In this document: positions 13,843-25,100 of the stretch, piece after piece
Layout of the letters: the number at the start of each line of letters is the position of its first letter
Numbering within the stretch: the stretch's first letter is position 1
Assembly (NCBI GenBank): GCA_013398275.1
Contig: VZSE01006253.1
Coordinates: 1,018,507 to 1,082,506 of the forward strand
Reading direction: 5' to 3'
Source: Promerops cafer
Lineage: Eukaryota; Chordata; Aves; Passeriformes; Nectariniidae
DNA length: 64,000 bases
Notes under the pieces: generated by a model
The model's database searches: none
What the model saw: only the letters and a program-made list of their open reading frames with translations
Told to the model about the DNA's origin: nothing
Program-made: the position numbers and the translations under genes

Positions 13843-13886
13843 CTACAACAACAAAAGCAACAACAATAATAATAACAATAAACAAA
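13843..13886. repeat. CAA/AAT simple repeat
   Basis: The stretch is made of CAA units passing into AAT and AACAAT units, with a few interruptions. It is a degenerate trinucleotide microsatellite. Glutamine-, leucine- or cysteine-rich frames crossing it are artefacts of the repeat. Confidence 0.85.
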
Positions 13887-15361
13887 TATAATTGCTATAC
13901 ACACCCTTTTTTCTGGTGTTGTTTCTGTTGTTCCTCCAAGACCTAAGCTCACTGATTCCTTTGGGAGTGGGGTGAGGGAGTTGTCAGCACCTGTATTTTT
14001 TTACCCGGAGGAAATATTTAATGTTTGTGCTTTTTCACTCTACAATCCATTTTAGATTATTTTTATTTTTATTAACATACTTTTATACCTGGTTCTTTTT
14101 ACTTTATTCTGTAATTCCTCATCACATCTGAATTTGCTACAGATGATGCCTTTTACATGTATTTACAGTATTCCTTAATTTTTTATCCCTAAAACCTATT
14201 TTTTATCAACCCCAGGACTGCATTTTTTTAACTGATTTTTTGTTGTTTTTATAACTATGGGGTTATAAAGCCAGGGTCAGCCTGTGCCCCATCTCTTATT
14301 ATCCCACGTCTGCACTCCCCCGTGCCATTCCTAATCTCTACTTCGCAAGATGTCCTCTTTCACAGCAAGCCTGTATTTCTCTAAACATCTTTGATAATTG
14401 CTTCTTTCTGCTATCTGTATAAAACTATTGTCATACTTTATGAAGATAAAAAAACCAAAGGAAATTAGCCACAGACACCCCTAAATTAAACAAATTTCTG
14501 TCGCAGCTGACCTAATAGAGTTGCAAGCTGGCCAGGTTCAGGCAGAGCAAGTCTGGTAAGCCTCACTACTGGGGCCTTGCAAACTCAGTAAAAAATCCTG
14601 TAACTTGTTACTAACAATAGCAATGGTGTTTGATGGGACTGCACAAACACACACCACACAGGGTTTTGTCTGGAGTGATCCTAGTTTGGGCTACCAAAGC
14701 CAGAGTATGGAATACACAAAGGAGGTAGCTCAAACCATTCCCGTTTCCACTGATCCCATGATTTCCTTTGAGTGTAATTCCTGATCTCCCTTTCTACAGA
14801 CCCGTTCCCATCTCATTTGAGGACCTGGCTTTATGTAAGGAAATGCGTCAATAAACCCCACTCAGGATAACTAGGACAACCTCTTTGCAGAAGCCCAGTG
14901 CACACCAAATACCTGAGTTGGAAATCAAACAACATCTGCCTGTGGAGATTACAAATCATTGCTTTCAAGACAGGAAATTGTGTGCCAGCAGTATTTTAAG
15001 GCAGAAGAGTTCAAGACGGTGTAATACCGGTGCTACTGGCCCACATGCCTTTCCCTTCATGCTGGTAGTTGACAGTGTACATCATAGTGACTTAATGGTG
15101 TATTTATCACAAACAGCACTGTCTAATGAATGAACACTTAATGAGCCTCCATTAAGCTTAGAAGTGCCCTGCTTTAAACCATTAGCTCATTACAGTAATA
15201 AGGTATTTTCTACTGCAGAGGAGTTAAAGCAAACACAACAGTTCTTTGAAGCCAGATGACTGCTTAAGGCAAAATAAAAGAGAAAGCAGAATTATTAATT
15301 CAAAGAAATAGAAACCAAATCTATTATACAGGGGAAAAAAGCAGCTTTGAATTTTGTAGTT

Positions 15362-15376
15362 GTTTTTTTTTTTTTT
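15362..15376. repeat. Poly-T tract
   Basis: About 15 consecutive T. No retroposon body is recognised next to it. Confidence 0.85.
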
Positions 15377-16887
15377 CTTGGTAGCATTTTCTGGTTTGGA
15401 AAAAAGGCAATTTATATTGGCAAGATAAGTGCTTTGACTTTTGCTATTGGGGTAGAATAGATTGTCAGTCATGAACTGTCTATTCTATTAGTCTTCTTGC
15501 TCTGCCTTTGGATTAGATTGGAATCAGCTAAAATCATAGCATATAAGACTTTTAATAAGGAATTTCCCTTTACTTGTCTTGAATTGCTTGGTGTCTTATT
15601 GCAGGCCTTTTAATACCTTAGTTTGAGAACAAAACTTATTCCAGTGCCTCAGGCAAGAGAAGCTGAGAGCTAGTGAAACATGTATAGTGTGATAGGATTT
15701 AGAGTTTTTTTAAGAATTATGTAAGAGAGATATTTAGATGCCTAAATAGATAAAAAATGGCCTGATGGCATCTTCAAAAGCACTTGAGTCATGTAAAGTT
15801 AAATGTGAGGCTGGATGCCTGCAGTATATCTGTTTCCCTAGGTGCATGTCCATTTCCCTAGGTATATATCCAAACAAAGCAGTGAAAGATTTCCAGTCAA
15901 AAGAATTAGAAAATTATGACTGCAGGTACTTTTATTGAACTTCTGATTTATCTACAGACTTATAATTGTAGGTCTAATCTAGAGTTCATAGAATTCAATG
16001 AAATACTTTCTACTGATTTAATATACTTTATATCAGGTTTCTGTAATTATAGTAAGTTACACTGAATGAGGAATTCATCTCAGAGAATTAAAATGTATTT
16101 GTGGATAATATGTGAGTAGAAAGTGGGCACAAATTTAAAGTTATTTGCTATAAATTATTCACCCAATTATATTACATGTAGATAGATACGGGAATTACCC
16201 ATTAATGATTATGTATTCCACATAAGCTTTGGCAACATGACGAAAAAGATTTATTACAAAGGATCTGTCCATCAGTAGAAAGATTCACTGTAAAATATTT
16301 CAAAGACTCCCATTTGACTCCAAATCACCAGCTATTAAACAAAGAATGGCTGGAAGCTCCCACTGTTCGGAAATAAGAATGGTGGGGGAAAGGCTGTGTG
16401 TCAGGAGCAGTATTTTTAGTGCATTTCTCTTCTCCTAGCTCCTGTTGTAGAGGCTGTGGCAGTGTGGTTATTCTTTTAGGAAACAGAATGGGAAGAGATA
16501 AATGGAGAATATGTAGGCATAGGACTCAGCCTTCAGCTATTCAATTCTCATAATTTCCTATAGGGAAATTTTAAACTTAACGATGTCACATATTAAATCC
16601 TTGTTGAAATTAATGAGTTTAATATTTCATCATCCATCTCCATATCTTCAGTGTGGGCTTAGGACACTTGCAATTTTCCTCCATCTGGCTCGACCTCAGT
16701 GTGAAAAAAATCTTAAAAAGTGTAGGAACAGTTATGTCCAACACAGAGTTATGTCCAAATGAATTCCTATGAGATTTAAAAGAGTAAGCAATGAATTTAA
16801 ATTTAGGAGTGCCTGCTACCCTTTTTTTAATTTCATGCTTTGCTGTGCCTGCAGTCTGCTGTGTGTAGGACACACCTCTGTGGCGTG

Positions 16888-17030
16888 GCTCGGAGTGTGT
16901 GCACAGGGGCATCCGTGCATTCATGCACCAATTGAGATCACAGCTCCGTGCATTTGTGCATTCTGTGAGGTGCTGTGGCTCCGTGTGTGCACACTGGTGT
17001 GCACGTGAGGGCATGTGCCCCTTTGTGTGT
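16888..17030. repeat. GT/GTGCAT-rich imperfect tandem repeat
   Basis: Three diverged copies begin GCTCGGAG, GCTCCGTG and GCTCCGTG, at 16888, 16943 and 16978. Each continues with GTGCA-rich sequence. Period is irregular (55 and 35 bases), so this is a degenerate minisatellite or GT-rich patch. It abuts the minus-strand CR1 fragment that follows. Confidence 0.5.
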
Positions 17031-17033
17031 GTA

Positions 17034-17255
17034 GAATCAGAGGATACCCTGACAGGGAAAAGTCCCACAGAAACCATCGACAAAGTCCGACTCCTGACCC
17101 TCCCCAAGAGTCACACCATGATCCTGAAAGGATTATCCAAGCACTTCTTGAACTCTGTCAGTCTTGTACTGTGAGACCTTCCTGAGGAGCCTGTTCCCAT
17201 CCCCAGCCATCCTCTGGGTGTACACGTCTTAAGGTGAAGGAAGAAATGGGCTTCT
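17034..17255 (-). mobile_element. CR1 LINE 3' portion, minus strand
   Basis: Reading the plus strand gives the reverse complement of a CR1 tail. Landmarks are AGAGGATACCCTGACAGGGA, AGTCCGACTCCTGACCCT, AAGAGTCACACCATGATCCT, AAGCACTTCTTGAACTCTGT, GAGCCTGTTCCCATCCCCAG and CATCCTCTGGGTG, in the order they have in a CR1 subfamily known from birds. The copy is diverged and 5'-truncated. An antisense open frame of 162 codons (16619-17107) crosses it but has the look of chance. The right-hand boundary is approximate. Confidence 0.78.
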
Positions 17256-17959
17256 TGCCCAAAATACAAACATTCTGTTTGTCCTTTCCAAGCTAAATTA
17301 TGGTGCAGCTATTTCATTGTGGCTTAGCCCATTTTAGTGACCTAAAGAGTTATCTTTAAATGGACATGAGATAATTCAATCTTCATGCCGCATTAGTTCA
17401 CAGCAGAAATGCAGAGAAATTTCAGTTATAGGACTTAATAGGGTGGTAAGGAGGAGATTAGAGTGCATTGTATGGACTGTTTTATTGTAGTGATTTCACA
17501 TAACACCAGGAAAATAACTCCAAATCATCACCCCCAGGATTGTACAGCTTGTCACTGTCATTTTCAATCTTGGATAATGCCATCCCGCAATGTGTGAGTG
17601 CAAATATGCAGAGTTAAAAATAATTAAAATGAAAATTCAGAACTTTCAGTGTGGATATACAAAATGTGGCAGAGAAAAAAAAAGAGAAAAACAAAAACAA
17701 AAAAACCCGCCACATTCTGATATGGTTCTGTTCTGCTCCATTCTCCTACCTGTGTCATTTGGCAGGTGTGCATGTCTGAAGTTATTCACAGCCATGGCAG
17801 AAGCAAGGCTAGTGAGCCAGGAAGAAGAGCTGTAATTCTCACAGCAGATCTGCAGGTCATAACAAGATTGGCTCTGTTCACAGTGTCATTGAGCCTGCCA
17901 TTCATCCCAGATCCATGTTTCACTGTGAACAAGTTTGTGGACCCTCATCTCACAGAGAG
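17256..17959. other. Unique spacer between two CR1 copies
   Basis: No gene is recognised. An A-rich simple stretch lies at about 17676-17706. The last 150 bases before the next CR1 may include an unrecognised diverged extension of that element. Confidence 0.5.
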
Positions 17960-18917
17960 CTATGAACCAAATCTCTACCTTTATTAACAATCTGGATGAA
18001 GGAATCAAGTGCACCCTCATCAGTTTGCTGATGACATCAAGTTGGTTTGGAGTGTTGTTCTACTGGAAGGCACAAAGGCTCTGCAAAGTGATCTGGACAG
18101 GCTGGATTGCTAGGTCAAAGCTGACTGCGTGAGATTCAACAGGGCCAAGTGCTGGGTCCTGCCCTTAGGTGGCAATAACCCCAGGCAGCAGTACAGGCTG
18201 GGGGAGAATGGCTGGAATACTGCCTGGTGGAAAATAACATGATGATGCTGGACAACAGTGACTGAACATGAGCCAGCAGAGTGTCCAGCTGGACAAGAAG
18301 GCCAATGACATCCTGGCCTGGATCAGCAATGGTGTGGCCAGCCGGACCAGGGCAGTGATTGTTCCCCTGTACTCGGCACTGGTGAGGTCACACCTCAAAT
18401 CCTGTGTTCAGTTCTGGGCCCCTCACTGCAAGAAAGACATTGAGGGGCTGGAGCGTGTCCAGAGAAGGGCAACAGAGCTGGGGAAGGGTCTGGAGCACAA
18501 GTCTGGTGAGGAGCAGCTGAGGGAGCTGGGGGTGTTTAGCCTGGAGAAAAGGAGGATCAGAGGTGACCTTCTCACTCTCTACAGCAACCTGAAAGGAGAT
18601 TTTATCAAGGTGGGGGTCGATTTCTTTCCTGAATAACAAGTGATAGAACAGGAGGAAATGGCCTCAGGTTGTGCCAGGGTAGATTTAGATTGGATACTAG
18701 AAATAATTTCTTCATGAAAAGCATTGTGAAAGATTGGAACAGGCTGCTCAAAGAAGTGGTTGAATCGCCATTTCTTGAGGGATTTAAAAGACATTTAGAT
18801 ATGGCACTTAGGGACATGATTTAGTGGTGGACCTGGCTGTGCTGGGTTAAGAGTTGGGCCTGATGGCTTTAAAGGTCTTTTTCAACATAAGTGATTCTGT
18901 GACTCTATGATTCTAAA
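17960..18917 (+). mobile_element. CR1 LINE, 5'-truncated, about 0.96 kb
   Basis: The element runs from the late palm region of reverse transcriptase to the 3' end. It starts near TTTATTAACAATCTGGATGA (the FINNLDEG motif), passes TTTGCTGATGAC, and continues through the conserved C-terminal region. It then enters the non-coding tail with GATAGAACAGGAGGAAATGG and GGAACAGGCTGCTCAA. It ends in the CR1-type GTGATTCTGTGACTCTATGA repeats just before 18917. The tail type (GTGGTGGACCTGGCTGTGCT) matches the copies at 29400 and 56369, suggesting one subfamily. The 5' edge is where similarity fades. Confidence 0.94.
17965..18636 (+). pseudogene. CR1 reverse transcriptase remnant (C-terminal part)
   Basis: This is a dead fragment of the CR1 ORF2 protein, whose intact form has an endonuclease and a reverse transcriptase that copies the element's own RNA. 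The FADD catalytic box is still encoded at 18024-18035 (TTTGCTGATGAC). It is out of frame with the NNLDEG motif just upstream, which fits a one-base loss between them. The best surviving frame is 18268-18636, about 122 codons. It contains KKANDILAWI, PLYSALVRSHL, CVQFWAPHCKKDIEGLERVQ and LGVFSLEKRRIRGDL, all typical of the region after the palm. The endonuclease and most of the reverse transcriptase are missing, so no activity is expected. Confidence 0.9.
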
Positions 18918-20044
18918 CTTATTTGTATGCAGAGAGACACTGCCAATAGATTCACAGATTCACCATATGCTTAAAGCAACATAGTGTCCACGCTTTTTCA
19001 GGATTAGTGAGCTAGTTCATTAACTTCTCAAGGCTAGTAGCAGAGAGCTGTGCCTTAGTGTAGTTTCATACCAGTCTCAGAATAACAGAGCTACAATGTT
19101 GAATGGAGTTTTTAGCTGCTGCTAGGGAAATTGAGGATGAAAATAGGCAGGGAAGGACACAGAAGAAGTGCTCAGAAGTGGTATTAAGTAAATACCATGC
19201 TAATGGCATTTACTGCCTCCCCAGTCTGTAGACTCTCCTGAGAACAGATGACACCACTTTTTCCCATCGCTCCATGTTTACTTGTCCTGCCATGTCTCAC
19301 CTGTGTGAGGAAGGAAAGCAGCTTTTAGCTAACAGTTGCTCGCTTCCCTCTGAGGGATCTGGCAGTGAGGGCAGTCCACACAGGAGACTAATGAGACTTC
19401 TCATGGACCATTACTCCCAGAGCAGGCATGTGGAAGGACTCACAGCTGGGACTGTAATTAATAAAGTAGAAGGCTGAGACTGACTGGCAGGATATAAGGA
19501 ACCATTTCTGGGAAAGGAGCAGAAGGCCGGTGGTTGGATCCAATACAGTGATGGAGCAACACTGCTGCTGCTCACTAATGGGTAACAATTGCAGCTGGAG
19601 GAGCTGCTGGGAACAGTGCTCCTCAGCTGCTGCTGCACATCTGCTCAGCTGGGTGGCCTCAGACCTTTTCCCCAAGGCTCTCGCAACTGCCAGGAAGTCA
19701 AGCTTTGTCTCCTGAAAACTGTGAGGCAAGACACACATGTGTTTGTTCCTGTTGCTCTACTTACCAAGGACATTGGAGAGGTGAGAATGATCTGACAGCT
19801 GTTACTAGTAAAAAAGACACGGAAAGGAAACAAGAAAAAGGTAAATGACAGGCACAAGTGATCAATACTCACTGCTGAGTGTGTATTATTGGTGAACAGT
19901 GGGTCTCAGTTTGTGCTCAAGTGCAAACCTCTGTACTGCCCAGACTGCTGTCTGTGTTTCACATGACATGAAACACACTGCAAAGCAACAGCTCTGAAGT
20001 GCGCTCAGTTTCCTCATAGAGTAGTCAGCTTTTGTTTGGACCTT

Positions 20045-20063
20045 GTCTTGTTTGAAACAAGAC
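20045..20063. repeat. 19-bp perfect dyad
   Basis: GTCTTGTTT at 20045-20053 is followed by a single G and then by its exact reverse complement, AAACAAGAC, at 20055-20063. There is no flanking transposon signature. It could be a protein-binding palindrome or a chance inverted repeat. Confidence 0.85.
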
Positions 20064-21990
20064 TAGTTGGTAAGAAAGAGGTGGCAGTGACTTTCCCAAA
20101 CTAAGCATCAGAATTTTAGTTCCACCAATTCAAGGATAACCAACCAGCCATTAAAATGAATGAATATTGACACATTGTTTATATGCATGTTGGCACTGAG
20201 ACTCTCACAAGGATAGAAGGACATTAACAATTGAGTTGACAAAAAAAAGGTGTATAGCTCTGAATACAACAGGAAATCAAATACTGTTTTTACTTTTTCT
20301 TTGAGGATAAAAATTCAGTTTAAGGAGAATAACACTCAGTTTCCCTTCACCTCTGTATGTAATTTATGGAAAGAACTAGACCTGCAGTGGAGGGCAGGGA
20401 TGAAAGAAAAACCCCAACTTTGCTACAGATGAGAAGATTATTAAAAATGTATAACCCCCCATCTTAATTACAAATTATATAATCTGCATGTTGATTACTT
20501 CTACTGGTGACTTGCTTTAAGGAGTACCTGCACAGTGGCTGAATTGTCTTTGGAAGGTCTTTCTGTATTTGAAGAAAATCTCAGCTGTGACATAAATGAT
20601 TAAAGTCAGAAATTGCTGTTTCTATTGCCATCTTTTAGAGGCTTCTTTTTGACTAGAACCCATTATACTGCTCAAGAAAAATTCAGGTGCACTAAAGAAA
20701 CTGCAGTAAATGAGTTTTAGGTTGACCAAGAATTCACTTCCTGAGAGTGCAGAGAAACTGAAAGAATCTTTACAGGGCAGGGAGAGCAATTCTTGGCTTT
20801 TAGGACCACCTGGGTGAATCAGCACTGCTCGAAAGACTGACATCAGACTTGGATCAGAGCAGGGTAGGAGCTGCTTCACAAGAAAGTTGTCAGCTAAAAA
20901 CCACCAAACTGAAAAAAGGCTAATAAAATGTCAGCACAGAAGATCCTTGCAGAGTGTTATTGATCAAACATAATGGCTACTGTGCCTTCATCTCCTAATT
21001 ATTAGTTAATTTGTTTTTGTAGTTACTAGGTGCAGATCAGTTGTATGGAGTGTGGCCCCTCTCATGATGACAGCTGGGTTTTCCATTTCCTCACAACACA
21101 ACAGATTTGAGTTACTTGGTATTATAGAGTTCTTTCCACCCCTCCACACTCATGAAAAATATTTTATTAGATTGTAAATGAAGTTGTCTTGTTCTCTGAG
21201 GTTATTTTGCACAGCAGTTTCATTTCTTCCGTCTTTTTCTCTTATTTTGTTTTTATTGGATGCTAAGGGCAAAAATGTAAAACAGCGTCAGTAAAAGGAA
21301 CTAAGAAAGCCAAAAACCTTTAATGTACTTGGAGAGAGGAATTAAATTGTACTTCCAACTCCTCAGCCTAATAGCTTATACAATATGAAATGGAACATGG
21401 TAAGCTCTTTTACTATTTCAGCTTCCAGCAGTGTAGTTATAGGTAAAGATGTTTCATGCTTCCCATTATAAATACTCATTTACACAGCTTTACAGAACGT
21501 CACAAAAATTCACTCTTGATTGAAACTTACTCAATGAGGTCATAACCTAAGAACAATTTCAGAGAAATGTTGGGTGAAATTGGGTTGACAGAGAGTCAGG
21601 CAGCTCATTTAAGCACATTGAGTTACCTGGGAATCTAATACCAAGAATTTTATCGATGTTCAAAATACTGAGGTGTAAAAAGATAACCTGCTGCGGCTGA
21701 TGGAATCAGCACAATCACAGGGCTCATCTGAGCCAATTAAAGCATCAGTAATGCATTGTCAATAGGTCACATCAAATGCACCAGCTGTTTTTAGGACACT
21801 GAGCTAACAAATGCCTGCAGTATATATAGAAGGAGGGAGGGATGACAAAGGGCTGGAAATGAGCAGTGAGTGTGACTGCATTGTCTCAACTAGCTCCTGT
21901 TTCTAAGGCATCTTTGTCTTTCAGGATGGAGCCTGTCTACACACCTTTTCCTGACACCAATATTTTTTCCTAGGGTATTCTTTTTTTAAG

Positions 21991-22015
21991 TTTTTTTTTT
22001 TTTTTTTTTTTTTTT
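21991..22015. repeat. Poly-T tract (25 T)
   Basis: Twenty-five uninterrupted T, preceded by a T7-AAG segment. On the minus strand this reads as poly-A, but I recognise no SINE or processed gene body next to it. Confidence 0.92.
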
Positions 22016-22120
22016 AGTTAGCAGGAGTAGTAGCATCATGGGCAAAACTCATCTCAGGATCTTCACCTGCTTCCACTTCAAGCAAATTGTGCTGCAAAAC
22101 AGAATCATGGTACAATATAA

Positions 22121-22178
22121 ACACACACACACACACAGATATATATATACAAACATACACAATACTTACACACACACA
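22121..22178. repeat. Compound CA/TA microsatellite
   Basis: About eight AC units (22121-22137) are followed by AT alternation (about 22139-22149), a short spacer, and a second AC run ending near 22177. Any frame across it is repeat-derived. Confidence 0.92.
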
Positions 22179-25100
22179 GATGTATGTACTTACACCATGG
22201 GAATTTTTCTGTCTCATTAAAATCCTTTTAGGATGGTGGATTTCACCTTCACCAGAATTTCTGAAGCTCCACCTCTCCCATCCATCCCCTTTGTTGTTAA
22301 AATTCCTAAAATAGTGGTGCAAAACACGAGTGACCCACAACCTTTCTCTGCTCTCATTAAGGGAGAGTCTAACCTTGTACCTTGGTAAGTCAGATCTATC
22401 TCTAACTATTGGGTTCTGGCATCAGTTCTTTGTCTCAGGAAATATTCATTTGATTGTACATTGTGGAGGGGGTAAAAAGAAGAGACTGAGGATATATATC
22501 ATGATTAAGTGATTAAGGAACAAAATTAGGGCATGGCAGGATCAAGTTTAATGATGATGAAGTAGAAACTAAGAACCACTGGGGCTTCTGTGCTTCCTTG
22601 CTTTTGCACTCTGTGTTTGCAGGCATACAGTAGGTCTCTTCCTTGTAGCTTGATAGGCTAAGCCCAATATGACCTTAAGAAGTAAAGCACGTTTTCTTTT
22701 TTCAGTGACTTTCCATAAGTCACTAGTATAGCACATACAGAGGCCAGTGATCATTGGTTTTATAACTTCCTGATTCTGTGGTCAAAGCAGATCAGAGATC
22801 TAATTTAGTAATCTGAGTTCCATTTTCACAAAGGCCTTAGCACACAGTAGCTGAAAGAGGGGATTTTTTTAGGTCTTCAGTGACAAATACCACATCCCCT
22901 TGCTTTTCTTTGGGATTTTACATTCTTATGTGACACTTAGTCATCTTTCTTTACCCTGATGCAATGTTTTATAATGTCTCATCTGACTTCTGATAATTAC
23001 GCCTGACAGCCTCCTGGTGAAATGGACTTGGGCTGATGCCCACTTTTTGCAGTTGCTGTGGAAAGAGGCTGCATCCAGACAGCCCCCTCTGTTTGGAAGA
23101 TGTACAGCAACTCGAAGTACAATGCTATTAACATAGATGAAATAATCTGAGAGAGCAAAGCTGAGAAAAAGATGCAAAATTAAGGTGTTCATTTGCTAGT
23201 GCTATTTCACATATCCTGGAGAAGAATTAGGTCCACTCTGCTGGCTTTGCTTCAGGATTTCTTTGCCCATGTTAGCTTTCTTGTTTTTTCTTTTGTGGTT
23301 TAATTGATAAAATAACAACTGAAAATATCACTGTGGGGGTTATGGAAAAGACAAAGAATACTCAGTGACTGATGTCTTCTTGAGTTCAGTGATTTCACTG
23401 AAGCCCCCCACATCCTATTTATTTTTCCAGGCAAGGTCATTTTCTCTAAATTATAGACACAAATAGCAACTTCAGAATTCCTCCGCTCCAATAATACTCA
23501 CTGACTTCTTCCATGAAAATGAAGTACACCAGCCTGTAAAGAGCACAGACTGTAAAAATAATTGCATTCATTCTTATTAAAATGTCCAGTCATTTGCTGC
23601 AAAAGTACAATTTGTGGTGGCAGGAGAAAGTAATTTTTAAAATAAGTTATTCATCCAACTATTCATAATAAGATTTAATCAGTAGATTGTATGCAGACTT
23701 TAAATATAAAATGTCCAAAATCATCGTAGTGAATTATTAACAGTTGATATCTTTGGGAAGGGAGAATTACGCTCCTTATTTGCAATGCTGGGAGAAAGGG
23801 AAAGAGGAAAAGATGAATTAGATCAACCAATGTGTCACATTTTTCATTCTCTAAAAGTTTTCGTCTTCCTGCTGAGCTTGGAGGATGATGTCCTAACAAG
23901 CATAATGTTTAATTCTCACACATTCCTCAGGAAGCTAGGACCTTAGAACTTATCAGCTTTTAATAAAGCATCATATTTTGGTGCTTTTGAAGATGTCACT
24001 TGAACATAGTTGTTATTCTAATCTATAGGACATATGTTTTCCAGAAGCTTGGCCAAGGCCTACCAAATTTTATACATATTGCATTAAAGCATATTTTCTG
24101 CCCTGTGGTTCCCTCATTTGTTCTTATAGCCCTTAGTCTGCAAAAACACATGCTTTCCTTCTCTGTATTGGACAGATTTGCTAGAGGCTACTCACTCAAT
24201 CCCATTGGCTTATGAGATGAAAAATTCATGTATGATGCATTTACCCCCTTTCAAAATCTGGCACTTTTTATGTGTGTGCAGGAAGATTACCTGAAGCATA
24301 TTTGGCAGTTTTGCAGAGCTCTAATACGTGCTACCTATGTATGTAAGCAATTTTCTAACAACATATGGCGGGCAGAAGGAAACCTTTAGAAGCACTTTGT
24401 TTTTCACTCTAGATGATTTTAATAGCCTGTTGAGATCTCCAGATTTTTTAGGAAAATCTGTAGCAGACAATACATAACTTTATTAAACAAAAAGCAATGA
24501 CAAGCAGCCATAACATGTTGTTGCTATATTTTTGTATGGTGTCTGGCATTTCCAGTCTGTAATTCTCAGGATTAGAGGTTTATGATATGTCTCGTTCACT
24601 GAGATTTTTAGTTCATTGGAAAAAAATCGCAAGTTTAATTCTGTGCTTGTTTAAAAATAGCACAATAAATAGAAGCTATTATAATATGTGACAAGAAAGT
24701 ACATCAATTGCATTTATTAATCTTTTATGCCTCAAAGCATGTCCCTTATACAAAGAAATCCTTTCATTCCTGCAGATCTGATCCTCCAGGGCATGACAGC
24801 CATTTTAACCTAAGGTAATTTTATCTCTTTTAGTAGCATTGTACTTCAATAACACTGGTGTGGTGAGGCAGAGAATTTGTGCTGTTTCTAGAAGGTAGCT
24901 TACAACCCTTCCTGCAAGACAGGCAAAGGAGTCAGAGCTCCAGCCTGTTTCTATCGCTCATGTTCTGCAGCCAGAGCCAGGTGCTGGAAATCATGAACCT
25001 GCTCCACTCCTACCCTGAGATGGCCTCTGTGGCCTCTCCTTTGTGGTCTTTGGCCCCTCCTGAGCACAGTGGTCACCCAGTCACTTGGCTCGGGGCTTAG

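Larger units (their letters stand above)
9381..17033. other. Unique non-coding DNA with a GC-richer patch
   Basis: No gene is supported. GC content rises visibly around 12740-13030, but there is no CpG cluster and no recognisable exon. Candidate enhancer-like segments lie at about 9770-9900 and 15120-15215. Simple repeats are listed separately. An 11-bp unit, TTTCCCTAGGT, occurs twice, at 15831 and 15852. Confidence 0.55.

Noticed and set aside
16619..17107. 162-codon open frame on the minus strand
   Set aside because: It crosses the GT-rich repeat and a CR1 tail, has a low-complexity H/T/C-rich composition and matches no protein I know.
22014..22340. 108-codon frame on the minus strand
   Set aside because: Much of it is the translated CA/TA microsatellite.
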